A stretch of DNA of 14,135 nt from Proteobacteria bacterium CAG:495 (GCA_000432275.1 HF995291.1:13379-27513), one strand, 5' to 3'. Shown: positions 5,814-13,910, counted from the stretch's first letter. The notes: generated by a model from the letters alone, not told the origin. Translations and numbers: made by a program.

Positions 5814-6443
5814 ATGGCAAAGCACTGGTCGGAAGTTGAATACCTGCACCAAACCGTGAAAAATCACAACATAATCATCAAGGGAACCCGCAGTTATTAC
5901 AGCAATGCCTATACGCCCGGTTTTGAAGATTACGTCGTGCGGTATCTTTACGGCGACGAATACAGTATAAGCCATTTTAAACCGCTTTGGGATTACGATA
6001 AACTCTATATCGGAGATTATGTATGCATCGGGGCCGAAAGCATCATTGTGATGGGCGGCAACAACACCCACCGGATGGATTGGTTCAGCGACTACCCGTT
6101 TATGGAAAAAATCGTAGAGGCCTACCAGCGCCGCGGGGATACGGTGATTGAAGACGGTGTTTGGATTGGGATGCGCAGTGTAATTATGCCCGGTGTCAAG
6201 ATTGGCGAAGGTGCGGTCATCGGTGTTAATTCTGTCGTAACCAAAAACGTGCCGCCTTATGCCGTCGTGGGCGGAAACCCGGCAAAAATCATAAAATACC
6301 GTTTTGATGAGGAAACCATTGCCGAACTTTTGGCGCTGCATATTTACGACCGTCCGGAAAGTGAAATCGATCGGCTGATTCCGGTTTTGTGCGGACACGA
6401 TTTGGAGGCGCTGAAAAAGGCTTTAGTTTCTACGGACAAGTAA
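5814..6443 (+). CDS. Xenobiotic-type (CatB/Vat-like) hexapeptide acetyltransferase
   Basis: The 209-residue product belongs to the left-handed beta-helix acetyltransferases of the CatB/Vat class, which move an acetyl group from acetyl-CoA to hydroxyl groups of small molecules such as chloramphenicol or streptogramin A. It is a cytoplasmic trimer in known members, and the length matches them. The class-typical active-site region GGNNTHRMDWFSDYPF (81-96) carries the catalytic histidine H86. Hexapeptide repeats follow: VIEDGVWIGM, VIMPGVKIGEGAVIGVNSVV, then VVGGNPAKII (151-160), the acetyl-CoA end of the helix. The ATG at 5814 has AAGGA six bases upstream; a TTG at 5787 is too close to the promoter to be the start. 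Substrate is not predictable from the sequence: many chromosomal members confer no resistance. It sits alone between divergent and downstream promoters. Confidence 0.9.
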   Translation: MAKHWSEVEYLHQTVKNHNIIIKGTRSYYSNAYTPGFEDYVVRYLYGDEYSISHFKPLWDYDKLYIGDYVCIGAESIIVMGGNNTHRMDWFSDYPFMEKIVEAYQRRGDTVIEDGVWIGMRSVIMPGVKIGEGAVIGVNSVVTKNVPPYAVVGGNPAKIIKYRFDEETIAELLALHIYDRPESEIDRLIPVLCGHDLEALKKALVSTDK

Positions 6444-6466
6444 TTTTAGCGCAAAAGCTTGTGTTT

Positions 6467-6506
6467 TTGTCAAAAAGGGGGTATCATCGTCTTATAACCG
6501 TGATAC
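6467..6506 (+). promoter_or_regulatory. Promoter with inverted-repeat operator candidate for the GH108 gene
   Basis: A TTGTCA -35 box (6467-6472) lies 17 bp before a TCTTAT -10 box (6490-6495). The hexamer GTATCA (6481-6486) and its exact reverse complement TGATAC (6501-6506) flank the -10 box symmetrically, 14 bp apart, as a repressor dimer site might. Six-base arms are short, so this could be chance. Confidence 0.4.
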
Positions 6507-6522
6507 AACAGGACGAACAACG

Positions 6523-8058
6523 ATGAAACGCGCCAACAAAAATTTTCTGCTTGCCGAATATGAGAGATATCGGAAAAAGCCGCAGAGCGTGCATATTAAT
6601 AACCGGGAAATCATCATTCCCTGCGAATATACGTTGGGCGGCAACGCTCCTGAGGTTGTCCGCAAAAACTTTCTTTATGACTATTTTGACCTCCAAAAAT
6701 GCGAAGCTGACAAATATAAAAAGGCCGGCGTTGCTCCGCGCCTGATTGAGTTTGGGGGTGTTCACTATATCGTTCCCTTTAACTGCCGCCGTCGGGAAAT
6801 TCCGGATACCAAAATAGTTGAGAATATTTTAAGGCGTTGTGAGGCCAAATATAACCGGGCCGTCAGCTTGACCCGCAAATTGGACACGGCTTTTCCCAAA
6901 CGTGAGTATACTGTTGAAATCGGAGCCGAACACGTTTCGGATATGAAAAAAGCATATCGGGCCTTTTTGTTGAAAAAATACAAAAACCGTACCGAAACGG
7001 CGTTTGTCCGGGCCGGAGAGTTTATTGCCGCCGGCGCTCGTTTTGCAACGCAAAAGACTCTGGGACTGCTTCCTGAACACGTTAACGGTATGGTTAAAAA
7101 ATCGCTGCTGGGCTTTGCGCTTACGGCGGCAACGACGACGGTCGGCTACGGAACTTATAAGACTTTTGAAAAAGCCTCCGATAAGACCGTTACGGAAAAA
7201 GAACAACAGATGCCGGAAATTCTGCCTCAGGCGGAAAAGCCAACGGCGGATTTTACCGTCGGTGTTCAGCAGTCTGCGCCGATAAAAACGGAAACCTCTG
7301 CCCAAACCGCAGCCCGTCTTCAGGACGAACCGTCGGCAGCAAAGAAGCCGGCATCGCCGGAAAAAATTGCTCCGGCCAAAACTGTTTCGATTTCCGTTGC
7401 AAAAAATTTCCGCCGCAGCGAGACGGAAAAAAACGCTTTGTTTAAAACGTATATCAGACATGTCTTTAAAAATGAAGGCGGTTATGCCGATGAAACGAAA
7501 ATTGACCAGAAAACCAATATGGGGATTATCCAAAAAACGTTAGACAATTTTGTTGCAAATAATCCTCAAACCGCCAAAGCTTACAAATTTCCCAAAACAG
7601 TCAAGGAACTTAAACGTTCTCAGGCGGAAATAATATATAAGAGGGATTACTTCGACCATTATAAGATAGGCGATTACCGCAATCAGAGCATTGGTTTGAT
7701 GATGCTGGATATGTACGTCAACCACACGCCCAAAACCGTAAAGCGTTTTGTACAGCAGGCGGCTAAGGCTGCGATTAAGGCCGGTGCCGAAGAGCTGAAA
7801 GTTCCGCGGACACCGGAGGAGTTTGTAACTGCCGCCAACAGCTTGGCTCACACGCCGGAGTATGAAGGGGTTTTCTATAAACAATTGTGCCTTGAACGCA
7901 ATCATCATATGGGGGTTACCACCAAAAAGGACAAACGCATTGCCCATCTGACGGAAGGACTGCTCAACCGCTCACATAGTTTTGGCGACAAGTTTGTCTC
8001 GACTCAGCAGCAGGAAGCCTGTTCTTCCCGTTTGGCGCTGAACCAAAAAACACGCTAA
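6523..8058 (+). CDS. GH108-type muramidase domain protein with long N-terminal extension
   Basis: This 511-residue protein carries, at about residues 303-465, a glycoside hydrolase 108 (endolysin / secretion-activator) domain, which cuts glycan strands of peptidoglycan. E318 in NEGGY is the expected catalytic acid and NMGI (332-335) the matching landmark; IYKRDYFDHY (370-379), QSIGLMMLDMYVNH (388-401) and a basic C-terminus follow the family pattern. Most relatives are under 250 residues. Here about 190 residues of unrecognised charged sequence come first, then a moderately hydrophobic stretch (194-214) and a Pro/Ala/Lys-rich linker (about 225-290). This suggests a membrane-tethered enzyme or one delivered by its N-terminal part. 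No signal peptide is visible. The start ATG has AGGA nine bases upstream and a promoter candidate above it. It converges on the MATE gene with a 14-bp gap. No phage structural genes are near. Confidence 0.82.
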   Translation: MKRANKNFLLAEYERYRKKPQSVHINNREIIIPCEYTLGGNAPEVVRKNFLYDYFDLQKCEADKYKKAGVAPRLIEFGGVHYIVPFNCRRREIPDTKIVENILRRCEAKYNRAVSLTRKLDTAFPKREYTVEIGAEHVSDMKKAYRAFLLKKYKNRTETAFVRAGEFIAAGARFATQKTLGLLPEHVNGMVKKSLLGFALTAATTTVGYGTYKTFEKASDKTVTEKEQQMPEILPQAEKPTADFTVGVQQSAPIKTETSAQTAARLQDEPSAAKKPASPEKIAPAKTVSISVAKNFRRSETEKNALFKTYIRHVFKNEGGYADETKIDQKTNMGIIQKTLDNFVANNPQTAKAYKFPKTVKELKRSQAEIIYKRDYFDHYKIGDYRNQSIGLMMLDMYVNHTPKTVKRFVQQAAKAAIKAGAEELKVPRTPEEFVTAANSLAHTPEYEGVFYKQLCLERNHHMGVTTKKDKRIAHLTEGLLNRSHSFGDKFVSTQQQEACSSRLALNQKTR

Positions 8059-8072
8059 TGTTTCGAGCATCT

Positions 8073-9491
8073 TTATTCTGCCGGAGTGCCTTCCGGAAGA
8101 ATGCCGTTGTCTTTGTTCAGCCCCAGTTTATGTTCAATCCACTTTATTTTGTTCTTAAAGTAATGTCCGCGCATTTTTCGGATGGTAACGAAATATCCCG
8201 CAGCAACGATTAATGCCGCACCTATCCATGCAATCGGACTGGCATAGCAGATTCCGAGATACCCCATGTGCTGTGCCAGATAAATCGCTGCGAACGAACG
8301 CATAACCAGCTCGGCCGTGCAGGCCAGCATCGGAATTCCGGTTTGTCCCATACCCTGCAGCGTATTACGAAAAATGAATATCTGTCCCAAAAAGAAGTAA
8401 AACAATGTCGTAATGTTAAGATAGTCTTTGGCCGTTTGGATGATTTCGGGATTGCCGTCTTTAATAAATACGCCAATCATATTTTCGCCCACAAAACGAA
8501 CCAGCAGCGCCAGAAAGACGCTGATTGACAGCGAAATCAGAGAGCTGCCCAGAACGCCTCGGCGTATGCGTCCGATTCTTCCTGCTCCGAAATTTTGGGC
8601 AGAGTAGGTGGCCAGAGCCAGTCCGAGTGCGACCATCGGCTGCGTAGCCAGCTGTTCGATTCGCAGCGCAGAGGTGAAAGCCGCGATGGTGCTTGCTCCG
8701 AATGAATTGCACACGCTCTGGATAATCAACAGTCCGACGGCAATGACGGAAAACTGTAATGACATGGGAATGGCAACTTTCAAATGCTGCTTCATCAACC
8801 GGGAATCATATTTCCAGTCTTCTTTTTTTAGCCTTAAAATAGGAAACTTTTTGCCGATGTAAAAAACGCAGGCGATAACGGAAATCGTCATTGAAATGAC
8901 GGTGCCGAGCGCCGAACCGACAATTCCCATATTCAGGCCGTAAATTAAAAGCAGGTTAAGCAGTATGTTCAAAACCGAGGAGAAAATCAAAAAATAAAGC
9001 GGGGTCTTGCTGTCGCCCAGAGCACGGATGAATCCGGCCAGCAGATTATAGCCGATAATCATAACCAGCCCCAGACACAACGTGTACATAAATTTATAGG
9101 CGTCATTCATAATTTCTGCCGGCACGTTCATTATCTTTAAGAACTTGTGCAGACAAAATTCCATCAGCAGCGTAATGCCGAGGCTCAAAACCAGACTCGC
9201 CATAATGCTGTGGGTAACCGAACGGCGGACGCCGGCTTCGTCTTTTGCGCCGAATTTCTGTGCCGTAATAACGCACAAGCCGGCCGTAAAACCGAGGGCC
9301 ACCAGCATAATCGTAAAATAAATCGGGGCGGAAGCGCCTGCCGCAGCCAAAGCTTCCACGCCGATTAACCGTCCCACGATAATGATGTCGGATATGTTGT
9401 AAAGCTGCTGAAAAATATTGCCGATTAAGAGCGGAACGGCGAATAAAACAATAAGTTTAACCGGATTGCCGGATGTCATATCCTTAATCAT
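8073..9491 (-). CDS. MATE family multidrug efflux transporter
   Basis: The 472-residue product is a cation-coupled multidrug/toxin exporter of the inner membrane, with about twelve hydrophobic helices arranged as two MatE halves (roughly residues 12-220 and 235-440). N-terminal hallmarks include the run from NIFQQLYNISD through GRLIGVEALAAAGASAPI (25-57); the second half has QPMVALGLALATYSAQNFGAG. The length is typical. The start ATG at 9491 has AGGGGA just upstream. The C-terminus ends in a short charged tail. The substrate is unknown: family members export cationic drugs, flavins or other metabolites using sodium or protons. It has its own promoter and converges on the GH108 gene, so the two are not co-transcribed. 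The nearby acetyltransferase makes a detoxification theme conceivable, but they are separate units. Confidence 0.94.
   Translation of the reverse strand: MIKDMTSGNPVKLIVLFAVPLLIGNIFQQLYNISDIIIVGRLIGVEALAAAGASAPIYFTIMLVALGFTAGLCVITAQKFGAKDEAGVRRSVTHSIMASLVLSLGITLLMEFCLHKFLKIMNVPAEIMNDAYKFMYTLCLGLVMIIGYNLLAGFIRALGDSKTPLYFLIFSSVLNILLNLLLIYGLNMGIVGSALGTVISMTISVIACVFYIGKKFPILRLKKEDWKYDSRLMKQHLKVAIPMSLQFSVIAVGLLIIQSVCNSFGASTIAAFTSALRIEQLATQPMVALGLALATYSAQNFGAGRIGRIRRGVLGSSLISLSISVFLALLVRFVGENMIGVFIKDGNPEIIQTAKDYLNITTLFYFFLGQIFIFRNTLQGMGQTGIPMLACTAELVMRSFAAIYLAQHMGYLGICYASPIAWIGAALIVAAGYFVTIRKMRGHYFKNKIKWIEHKLGLNKDNGILPEGTPAE
8075..8102. other. Hairpin at the convergent gene ends
   Basis: Positions 8075-8085 (ATTCTGCCGGA) pair with 8092-8102 (TCCGGAAGAAT) with one G-A mismatch and a 6-nt loop. 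It overlaps the last codons of the MATE gene and lies 16 bp past the GH108 stop. It lacks a T tract, so termination is possible but unproven. Confidence 0.4.
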
Positions 9492-9533
9492 GATTTCCCC
9501 TGAAGACGTTGTTTTTTATTTTAAAACCGACGC

Positions 9534-9562
9534 AATATAAATCTCCGCATTTAATTTGTAAA
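9534..9562 (-). promoter_or_regulatory. Promoter of the MATE transporter gene
   Basis: On the minus strand TTTACA (-35, 9557-9562) and TATATT (-10, 9534-9539) are separated by 17 bp, each matching five of six consensus bases. Transcription would start near 9527, leaving a 5' leader of about 35 nt. A perfect TTGACA at 9570-9575 (minus) lies just upstream with only a poor -10 partner, so a second start is possible. Confidence 0.6.
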
Positions 9563-9642
9563 GATACTTTGTCAAAAAAATATTTCCGATTCGAAAAGAA
9601 AAACAGGGGCTTAAAATCCGTGTCCGTCATTTCATTGTAGAT

Positions 9643-9671
9643 TTGTTAACGTTTATTGACTATCTTATAAA
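9643..9671 (+). promoter_or_regulatory. Promoter of the 9698-10102 gene
   Basis: TTGTTA (-35, 9643-9648) and TATAAA (-10, 9666-9671) are 17 bp apart, giving a start near 9678 and a leader of about 20 nt that includes the strong AGGAGGT ribosome binding site at 9688-9694. Confidence 0.6.
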
Positions 9672-9697
9672 CAACCCTGAGTACAAGAGGAGGTCTT

Positions 9698-10102
9698 ATG
9701 GCTGTAGTATCCAAGAAAATGGCGATTATCAGTAAAATTAAAGCTCTGGTCAGCAAAACCGGAATCCTTTGGCGCGGCAAAACGCAGGATAACGAGATTT
9801 CCGAAAAAATCGCCCAGAAGATTCAAAAAAATTCGTACGACCTTAGTCTCAAACCGGTAAAAGACAGCTATACCCCGCCTTATCTGCAATTGGCCGAGCA
9901 GTTGGAGGTCGCCGACGATCAGATTTTTCGGGCAGCAGCTTATAATATGTCAAATATTGCCATGGTGCGTAAAAAATATCGCGAAGATATTGTCCGCATT
10001 TTCAACGATTATCTTAAAAATACGCTTCTGAGCGAAGAAAAGCACGAATTTTTGCGTCAGCGGCTGGCAAAGATAGACGCGGTTGCTAAGCGGAAAAAAT
10101 AA
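9698..10102 (+). CDS. Uncharacterised small basic protein
   Basis: This 134-residue protein is not one I recognise. It is well supported as a gene by a near-perfect ribosome binding site (AGGAGGT, four bases from the ATG after its GGAGG core), a promoter and a strong terminator right after the stop. The N-terminus is basic with weakly amphipathic stretches (SKKMAIISKIKALVSK), the centre carries a proline-containing motif SYTPPYLQLAEQL (57-69), and residues 70-127 look like two or three charged helices ending in the basic tail AKRKK. No signal peptide or convincing membrane helix is visible, so it is likely cytoplasmic. The strong translation signals suggest an abundant product, possibly nucleic-acid or ribosome associated given its charge; that is inference only. 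It is a single-gene unit. Confidence 0.8.
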   Translation: MAVVSKKMAIISKIKALVSKTGILWRGKTQDNEISEKIAQKIQKNSYDLSLKPVKDSYTPPYLQLAEQLEVADDQIFRAAAYNMSNIAMVRKKYREDIVRIFNDYLKNTLLSEEKHEFLRQRLAKIDAVAKRKK

Positions 10103-10108
10103 ATGTTA

Positions 10109-10142
10109 AAAAAACGGCTTTGTTGTGACAAAGCCGTTTTTT
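10109..10142. terminator. Bidirectional terminator between convergent genes
   Basis: A 14-bp perfect stem, 10109-10122 (AAAAAACGGCTTTG) with 10129-10142 (CAAAGCCGTTTTTT), encloses a 6-nt loop. It starts 6 bp after the stop of the small basic protein and lies 21 bp past the stop of the prolyl isomerase gene, with A/T tracts suited to both directions. Confidence 0.93.
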
Positions 10143-10163
10143 GTTTGTTATTTAGCCGGTCGA

Positions 10164-10973
10164 TTATTTTTCGACTTTGCCGTCCAAACCGTATTTGGTG
10201 ATTTTGGCATTGGCGTTGACGTCGTCCAGCACGCTGGCAATAGCGCTCTGAGTCATCATGGCTTTCAGCTGCGGTTCAATTTTTTTCAACGGTTGCGGCT
10301 TGGCGTCTCTGATGTCTTCTACCTTGATGACGTGGTAGCCAAACTGGGTTTTGACTGGTTTCTTGGAATATTCGCCTTTTTTCATGGCAAAGGCGGCATT
10401 ACCGAATTCCGGAACCATAATTCCTTTGGTAAAGTAGCCAAGGTCTGCCGGTTCTTTAGAGTATTCTTTGGCCAGCTTGTCAAAATCGCCGCCTTTTTTG
10501 AGTTTGGCGATAACTTCGTTGGCTTTGGCTTCGTTGTCTACCAAAATGTGTTTGGCTTTAATTTCTTTTTCAGATTTGAAAGATTTTTTGTATTCGTCAT
10601 ATACTTTGTTAATCTGCTCTTTGCTGATTTTCTTGTCTACCTGTTGCTCAAGGTAAATCTTGCGGGCAATGTCTTCTTTGGCCATAGCCAGCTGCTTTTT
10701 ATATTCCGGAGAAGAAGTAACGTCGGCTTTGACGGCAGCCTGATAAACCAGTTTGCCGTTGATGACGACTTCCAGAGCTTTATTGTAAAAGTCTTTGAAA
10801 GAAACCTGTTTTTTGATTCCCGGATTGTCGTCATAAGCCTGTCTGATTTCGGCAACAGTAATTTTTTCGCCGTTGACGACGGCGGCAACGCCGTCCTTAC
10901 CCTCTGCTTTAGCCTGAGAAGCGCCCAATACCAAAGCGCCCATCATTGCCAGGGCAACGTATTTATTCTGCAT
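10164..10973 (-). CDS. Periplasmic parvulin-type peptidyl-prolyl cis-trans isomerase
   Basis: This is a predicted 269-residue exported foldase of the PrsA/SurA/PpiC class, which speeds cis-trans turning of X-Pro bonds and helps newly exported proteins fold. The start is the ATG at 10973, with AGGAGA well spaced upstream; the frame stays open to 11039, but that region contains the promoter. A clear signal peptide (residues 1-23, ending in the cleavable ASQAKA) precedes a SurA_N-like helical region (about 28-130) and one parvulin domain (about 137-224) with the motifs KHILV, LGYFTKG, FGNAAF and FGYHVIKVED, including H142 and H214. A short C-terminal helical region follows. Only one parvulin domain is present, whereas SurA has two. 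It diverges from secA, an arrangement seen in alphaproteobacteria and consistent with a shared role in export. Confidence 0.92.
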   Translation of the reverse strand: MQNKYVALAMMGALVLGASQAKAEGKDGVAAVVNGEKITVAEIRQAYDDNPGIKKQVSFKDFYNKALEVVINGKLVYQAAVKADVTSSPEYKKQLAMAKEDIARKIYLEQQVDKKISKEQINKVYDEYKKSFKSEKEIKAKHILVDNEAKANEVIAKLKKGGDFDKLAKEYSKEPADLGYFTKGIMVPEFGNAAFAMKKGEYSKKPVKTQFGYHVIKVEDIRDAKPQPLKKIEPQLKAMMTQSAIASVLDDVNANAKITKYGLDGKVEK

Positions 10974-11009
10974 TCGTTTGTCTCCTTTTAAGAAATTAAT
11001 TCTGCAATT

Positions 11010-11039
11010 GTTATATAATAAATTTACTAATATTTCCAA
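11010..11039 (-). promoter_or_regulatory. Promoter of the prolyl isomerase gene
   Basis: On the minus strand TTGGAA (-35, 11034-11039) and TATAAC (-10, 11010-11015) are 18 bp apart. The predicted start near 11003 gives a leader of about 30 nt holding the AGGAGA ribosome binding site. Confidence 0.55.
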
Positions 11040-11078
11040 CTTATTTTTTAAGAGCGTTCATAACTTGGTATCAATGTA

Positions 11079-11107
11079 TTGACTTATCGCAACGAAAACA
11101 CTAAATG
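11079..11107 (+). promoter_or_regulatory. Possible promoter of secA
   Basis: TTGACT (11079-11084) is a strong -35 match, but the -10 position 17 bp later is TAAATG (11102-11107), a weak fit. The start would be near 11114, leaving a 32-nt leader that contains AAGGA (11131-11135). No attenuator or secM-like leader gene is visible in the 105 bp upstream of secA. Confidence 0.4.
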
Positions 11108-11145
11108 TAGACTAATGAATATATTTAAATAAGGAAATAAAATAC

Positions 11146-13869
11146 ATGATAGGCCAGCTCGCACGTAAGATTTTTGGCAGTGCTAACGACAGATACGTCA
11201 AAAGACAATATAAAATCGTAAATCAGATTAATGCATTTGAACCTTCTATTTCAGCTCTCAGTGATGAAGAATTAAAAAACAAAACCGTAGAATTCCGCAA
11301 ACGGATTGCCGACGGTGAAACCTTGGACGAACTTTTGCCCGAAGCTTTTGCCGTTGTTCGTGAGGCAGCCAAACGCACGTTGGGACAGCGCCATTACGAC
11401 GTTCAGCTTATCGGCGGTATTGTTTTGCATCACGGACAGATTGCCGAAATGAAAACCGGTGAAGGTAAGACGCTGGTTGCGACTTTGGCCGCTTATCTTA
11501 ACGCTTTGCCCGGCAAAGGCGTTCACATCGTTACCGTCAACGATTATCTTGCCAGACGCGATGCCGAGTGGATGGGGCAGGTCTATCGTTTTCTGGGCCT
11601 TACCGTAGATTACATAATTCACGAAAAAACCGACGAAGAGCGCCGTGCGGCATATAACAGCGATATCATTTACGCCACTAACAACGAATTGGGTTTTGAT
11701 TATCTGCGTGATAATATGAAATTCAGCCTTGCGGATATGGTGCAGCGTCCGTTTAATTATGCCATCGTCGATGAAGTTGACTCTATTCTTATTGATGAGG
11801 CGCGTACGCCGCTCATTATTTCAGGTGCGGCAGAAGACAGCTCCGAAAAATACATTCTTGTTAATAAAATTATTCCGCATCTGACCGATGCCGATTATGA
11901 AAAAGACGAAAAAGCCCGGACCGTAACTTTGACCGAATGTGGTATGACCCACGTGGAAGCTCTGTTAAAAGAAGTCGGCCTGATTAAAGAGGGCGGTTTG
12001 TACGATGTCGGCAACGTCAGTCTGGTTCATCACGTAAACCAGGCGCTGCGTGCTCATAAGATGCACATTCGCGATGTTGACTATATTGTCAAAAACGACA
12101 AGGTTGTCATCATTGATGAGTTTACCGGCCGTATGATGGAAGGCCGGCGTTATTCCGATGGCCTGCATCAGGCCATTGAAGCGAAGGAAGGGGTGAGTAT
12201 TCAGTCGGAAAACCAGACCCTGGCTTCCATCACTTTCCAAAACTATTTCCGCCTATATCCCAAATTGGCAGGTATGACCGGTACCGCAATGACTGAAGAA
12301 GCCGAGTTTGGCGACATTTATAATCTCACCTGCGTCGAAATTCCGACCAACCGCCCGGTTCAGCGTCAGGATTTGCATGATGAAATTTACCGTACTGAAA
12401 AAGAAAAGTACGATGCCATTATCAACACCATCCTGGATTGTCATCGACGTGGACAACCGGTTTTGGTGGGCACCACGTCAATTGAAAAGTCCGAATTGGT
12501 TGCTGATTTGCTCCGTTCAAAATCGAATGTTAAGTTTGAAGTCCTGAACGCCCGCCACCATGAACGCGAAGCCGCAATCGTCGCTCAGGCCGGCGTGCCC
12601 GCAGCCATTACCATTGCGACCAATATGGCCGGCCGCGGTACCGATATCCAGCTTGGCGGTAACGTCGATATGCGCCTGAAAGAGATGCTCAAGGGCGATG
12701 AAACCGAAGAACAGATTACAGCCCTGCGTGAGAAGATTAAAACCCAGGTGGAAGAAGACAAGCAGAAAGTGCTTGAAGCCGGCGGCCTGTATATTTTGGG
12801 TACCGAGCGTCATGAAAGCCGTCGCATAGACAACCAGTTGCGCGGTCGTGCCGGTCGTCAGGGCGATCCCGGAACTTCAAAGTTTTATCTCTCTCTCGAA
12901 GATGACTTGATGCGCATTTTCGGTTCTGAGCGTATGTCCGTTATGTTGCAGAGGCTGGGGCTGCCGGAAGGTGAACCGTTAATTCATCCCTGGATTAGCA
13001 AGGCTCTTGAAAAAGCACAGCAAAAAGTTGAAGAGCGTAACTTCGATATCCGTAAAAACCTGCTCAAATACGACAATGTGATGAATGATCAGCGCAAAGT
13101 GATTTATGAGCAGCGGCGTGAGTTGATGGAAGCTGACGACGTCTCGGAAACCATTGCCGATATGCGCAATGAACAGCTGCGGTTTTTGTTGGCGCGCCAC
13201 ATCCAATATGGTTCTTCTCCCAAAGAGTGGGCGGTTGAAGAACTTAAACAGGATTTGGCTCGGATGTCCGGCGTTATTCTGCCGATAGAAGAATGGGCCG
13301 CCGAAGCGGAAATGGATTATGAAAAGCTGGAGGAAAAAGTCCTTGACGCCATTGAACAGCGTGTTCGGGAGAAAAATGACAACGTTCCGGCAGAAATCGT
13401 CCGTTTGGTTGAGAAATCAGTCCTTTTGCAGGAATTGGATGCCCTTTGGAAAGACCACATTGCCACATTGGACTATATGCGTCACACGATTGTTTTGCGT
13501 GCATATGGTCAAAAGGACCCGTTAAACGAATATAAGAAAGAAGCGTTCAATCTGTTTTCCGATATGTTGAACCAACTCGGAGAAAAAGTGACCTTTATTC
13601 TGTTGCGTACGGTGATTCAAAGTAATGCGGCTGATGCATTGCAAAACCAAACGCCTCGTCATAAGAACGTACAGGAAATTCACGAAAATCCGGAGTCTCT
13701 TGTTGGCGGTAATGCCGAAGGCGGCGAACCCGAAAAGGCAGCCCCCTTCCAATACCGTAAGGGTACCGTAGATCCCAACGATCCTTCGACTTGGGGAAAA
13801 GTTGCCCGTAACGACCTGTGTCCTTGCGGAAGTGGTAAGAAATATAAACACTGCCACGGTCAGGTTTAA
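11146..13869 (+). CDS. secA: Protein translocase ATPase SecA
   Basis: SecA is the motor ATPase that pushes unfolded preproteins through SecYEG across the inner membrane. The 907-residue length is normal for proteobacteria. Visible landmarks: Walker A MKTGEGKT (102-109), Walker B DEVD (209-212) within the family signature IVDEVDSILIDEARTPL, the FTGRMMEGRR segment (326-335) of the preprotein-crosslinking region, GRGTD (496-500) and the arginine-finger region RGRAGRQGD (566-574) of the second nucleotide-binding domain, then the helical scaffold and wing domains. The end carries the zinc-binding SEC-C motif with C892, C894, C903 and H904, which in known SecA contacts SecB and lipids. The start ATG has AAGGA ten bases upstream, and the N-terminus MIGQLARKIFG is typical. 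It diverges from the prolyl isomerase gene and ends at a strong terminator. Nothing is missing. Confidence 0.99.
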   Translation: MIGQLARKIFGSANDRYVKRQYKIVNQINAFEPSISALSDEELKNKTVEFRKRIADGETLDELLPEAFAVVREAAKRTLGQRHYDVQLIGGIVLHHGQIAEMKTGEGKTLVATLAAYLNALPGKGVHIVTVNDYLARRDAEWMGQVYRFLGLTVDYIIHEKTDEERRAAYNSDIIYATNNELGFDYLRDNMKFSLADMVQRPFNYAIVDEVDSILIDEARTPLIISGAAEDSSEKYILVNKIIPHLTDADYEKDEKARTVTLTECGMTHVEALLKEVGLIKEGGLYDVGNVSLVHHVNQALRAHKMHIRDVDYIVKNDKVVIIDEFTGRMMEGRRYSDGLHQAIEAKEGVSIQSENQTLASITFQNYFRLYPKLAGMTGTAMTEEAEFGDIYNLTCVEIPTNRPVQRQDLHDEIYRTEKEKYDAIINTILDCHRRGQPVLVGTTSIEKSELVADLLRSKSNVKFEVLNARHHEREAAIVAQAGVPAAITIATNMAGRGTDIQLGGNVDMRLKEMLKGDETEEQITALREKIKTQVEEDKQKVLEAGGLYILGTERHESRRIDNQLRGRAGRQGDPGTSKFYLSLEDDLMRIFGSERMSVMLQRLGLPEGEPLIHPWISKALEKAQQKVEERNFDIRKNLLKYDNVMNDQRKVIYEQRRELMEADDVSETIADMRNEQLRFLLARHIQYGSSPKEWAVEELKQDLARMSGVILPIEEWAAEAEMDYEKLEEKVLDAIEQRVREKNDNVPAEIVRLVEKSVLLQELDALWKDHIATLDYMRHTIVLRAYGQKDPLNEYKKEAFNLFSDMLNQLGEKVTFILLRTVIQSNAADALQNQTPRHKNVQEIHENPESLVGGNAEGGEPEKAAPFQYRKGTVDPNDPSTWGKVARNDLCPCGSGKKYKHCHGQV

Positions 13870-13877
13870 GGAATATA

Positions 13878-13910
13878 AAAAAAAGCCGCTTAACATAAGC
13901 GGCTTTTTTT
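13878..13910. terminator. Terminator of secA
   Basis: Stem 13878-13892 (AAAAAAAGCCGCTTA) pairs with 13896-13910 (TAAGCGGCTTTTTTT), 9 bp past the secA stop. The loop is 3-5 nt. The long T tract makes it strong on the plus strand, and the A tract makes it potentially bidirectional. Confidence 0.93.

Noticed and set aside
5769..6398. 209-codon minus-strand frame opposite the acetyltransferase
   Set aside because: The plus-strand frame carries hexapeptide repeats, the catalytic histidine and a ribosome binding site, so the minus frame is a shadow.
10125..10991. 288-codon plus-strand frame opposite the prolyl isomerase
   Set aside because: It begins inside the terminator and is Phe/Val-rich in the way expected from the complement of a Lys/Glu-rich gene. 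The minus strand has a signal peptide and parvulin motifs.
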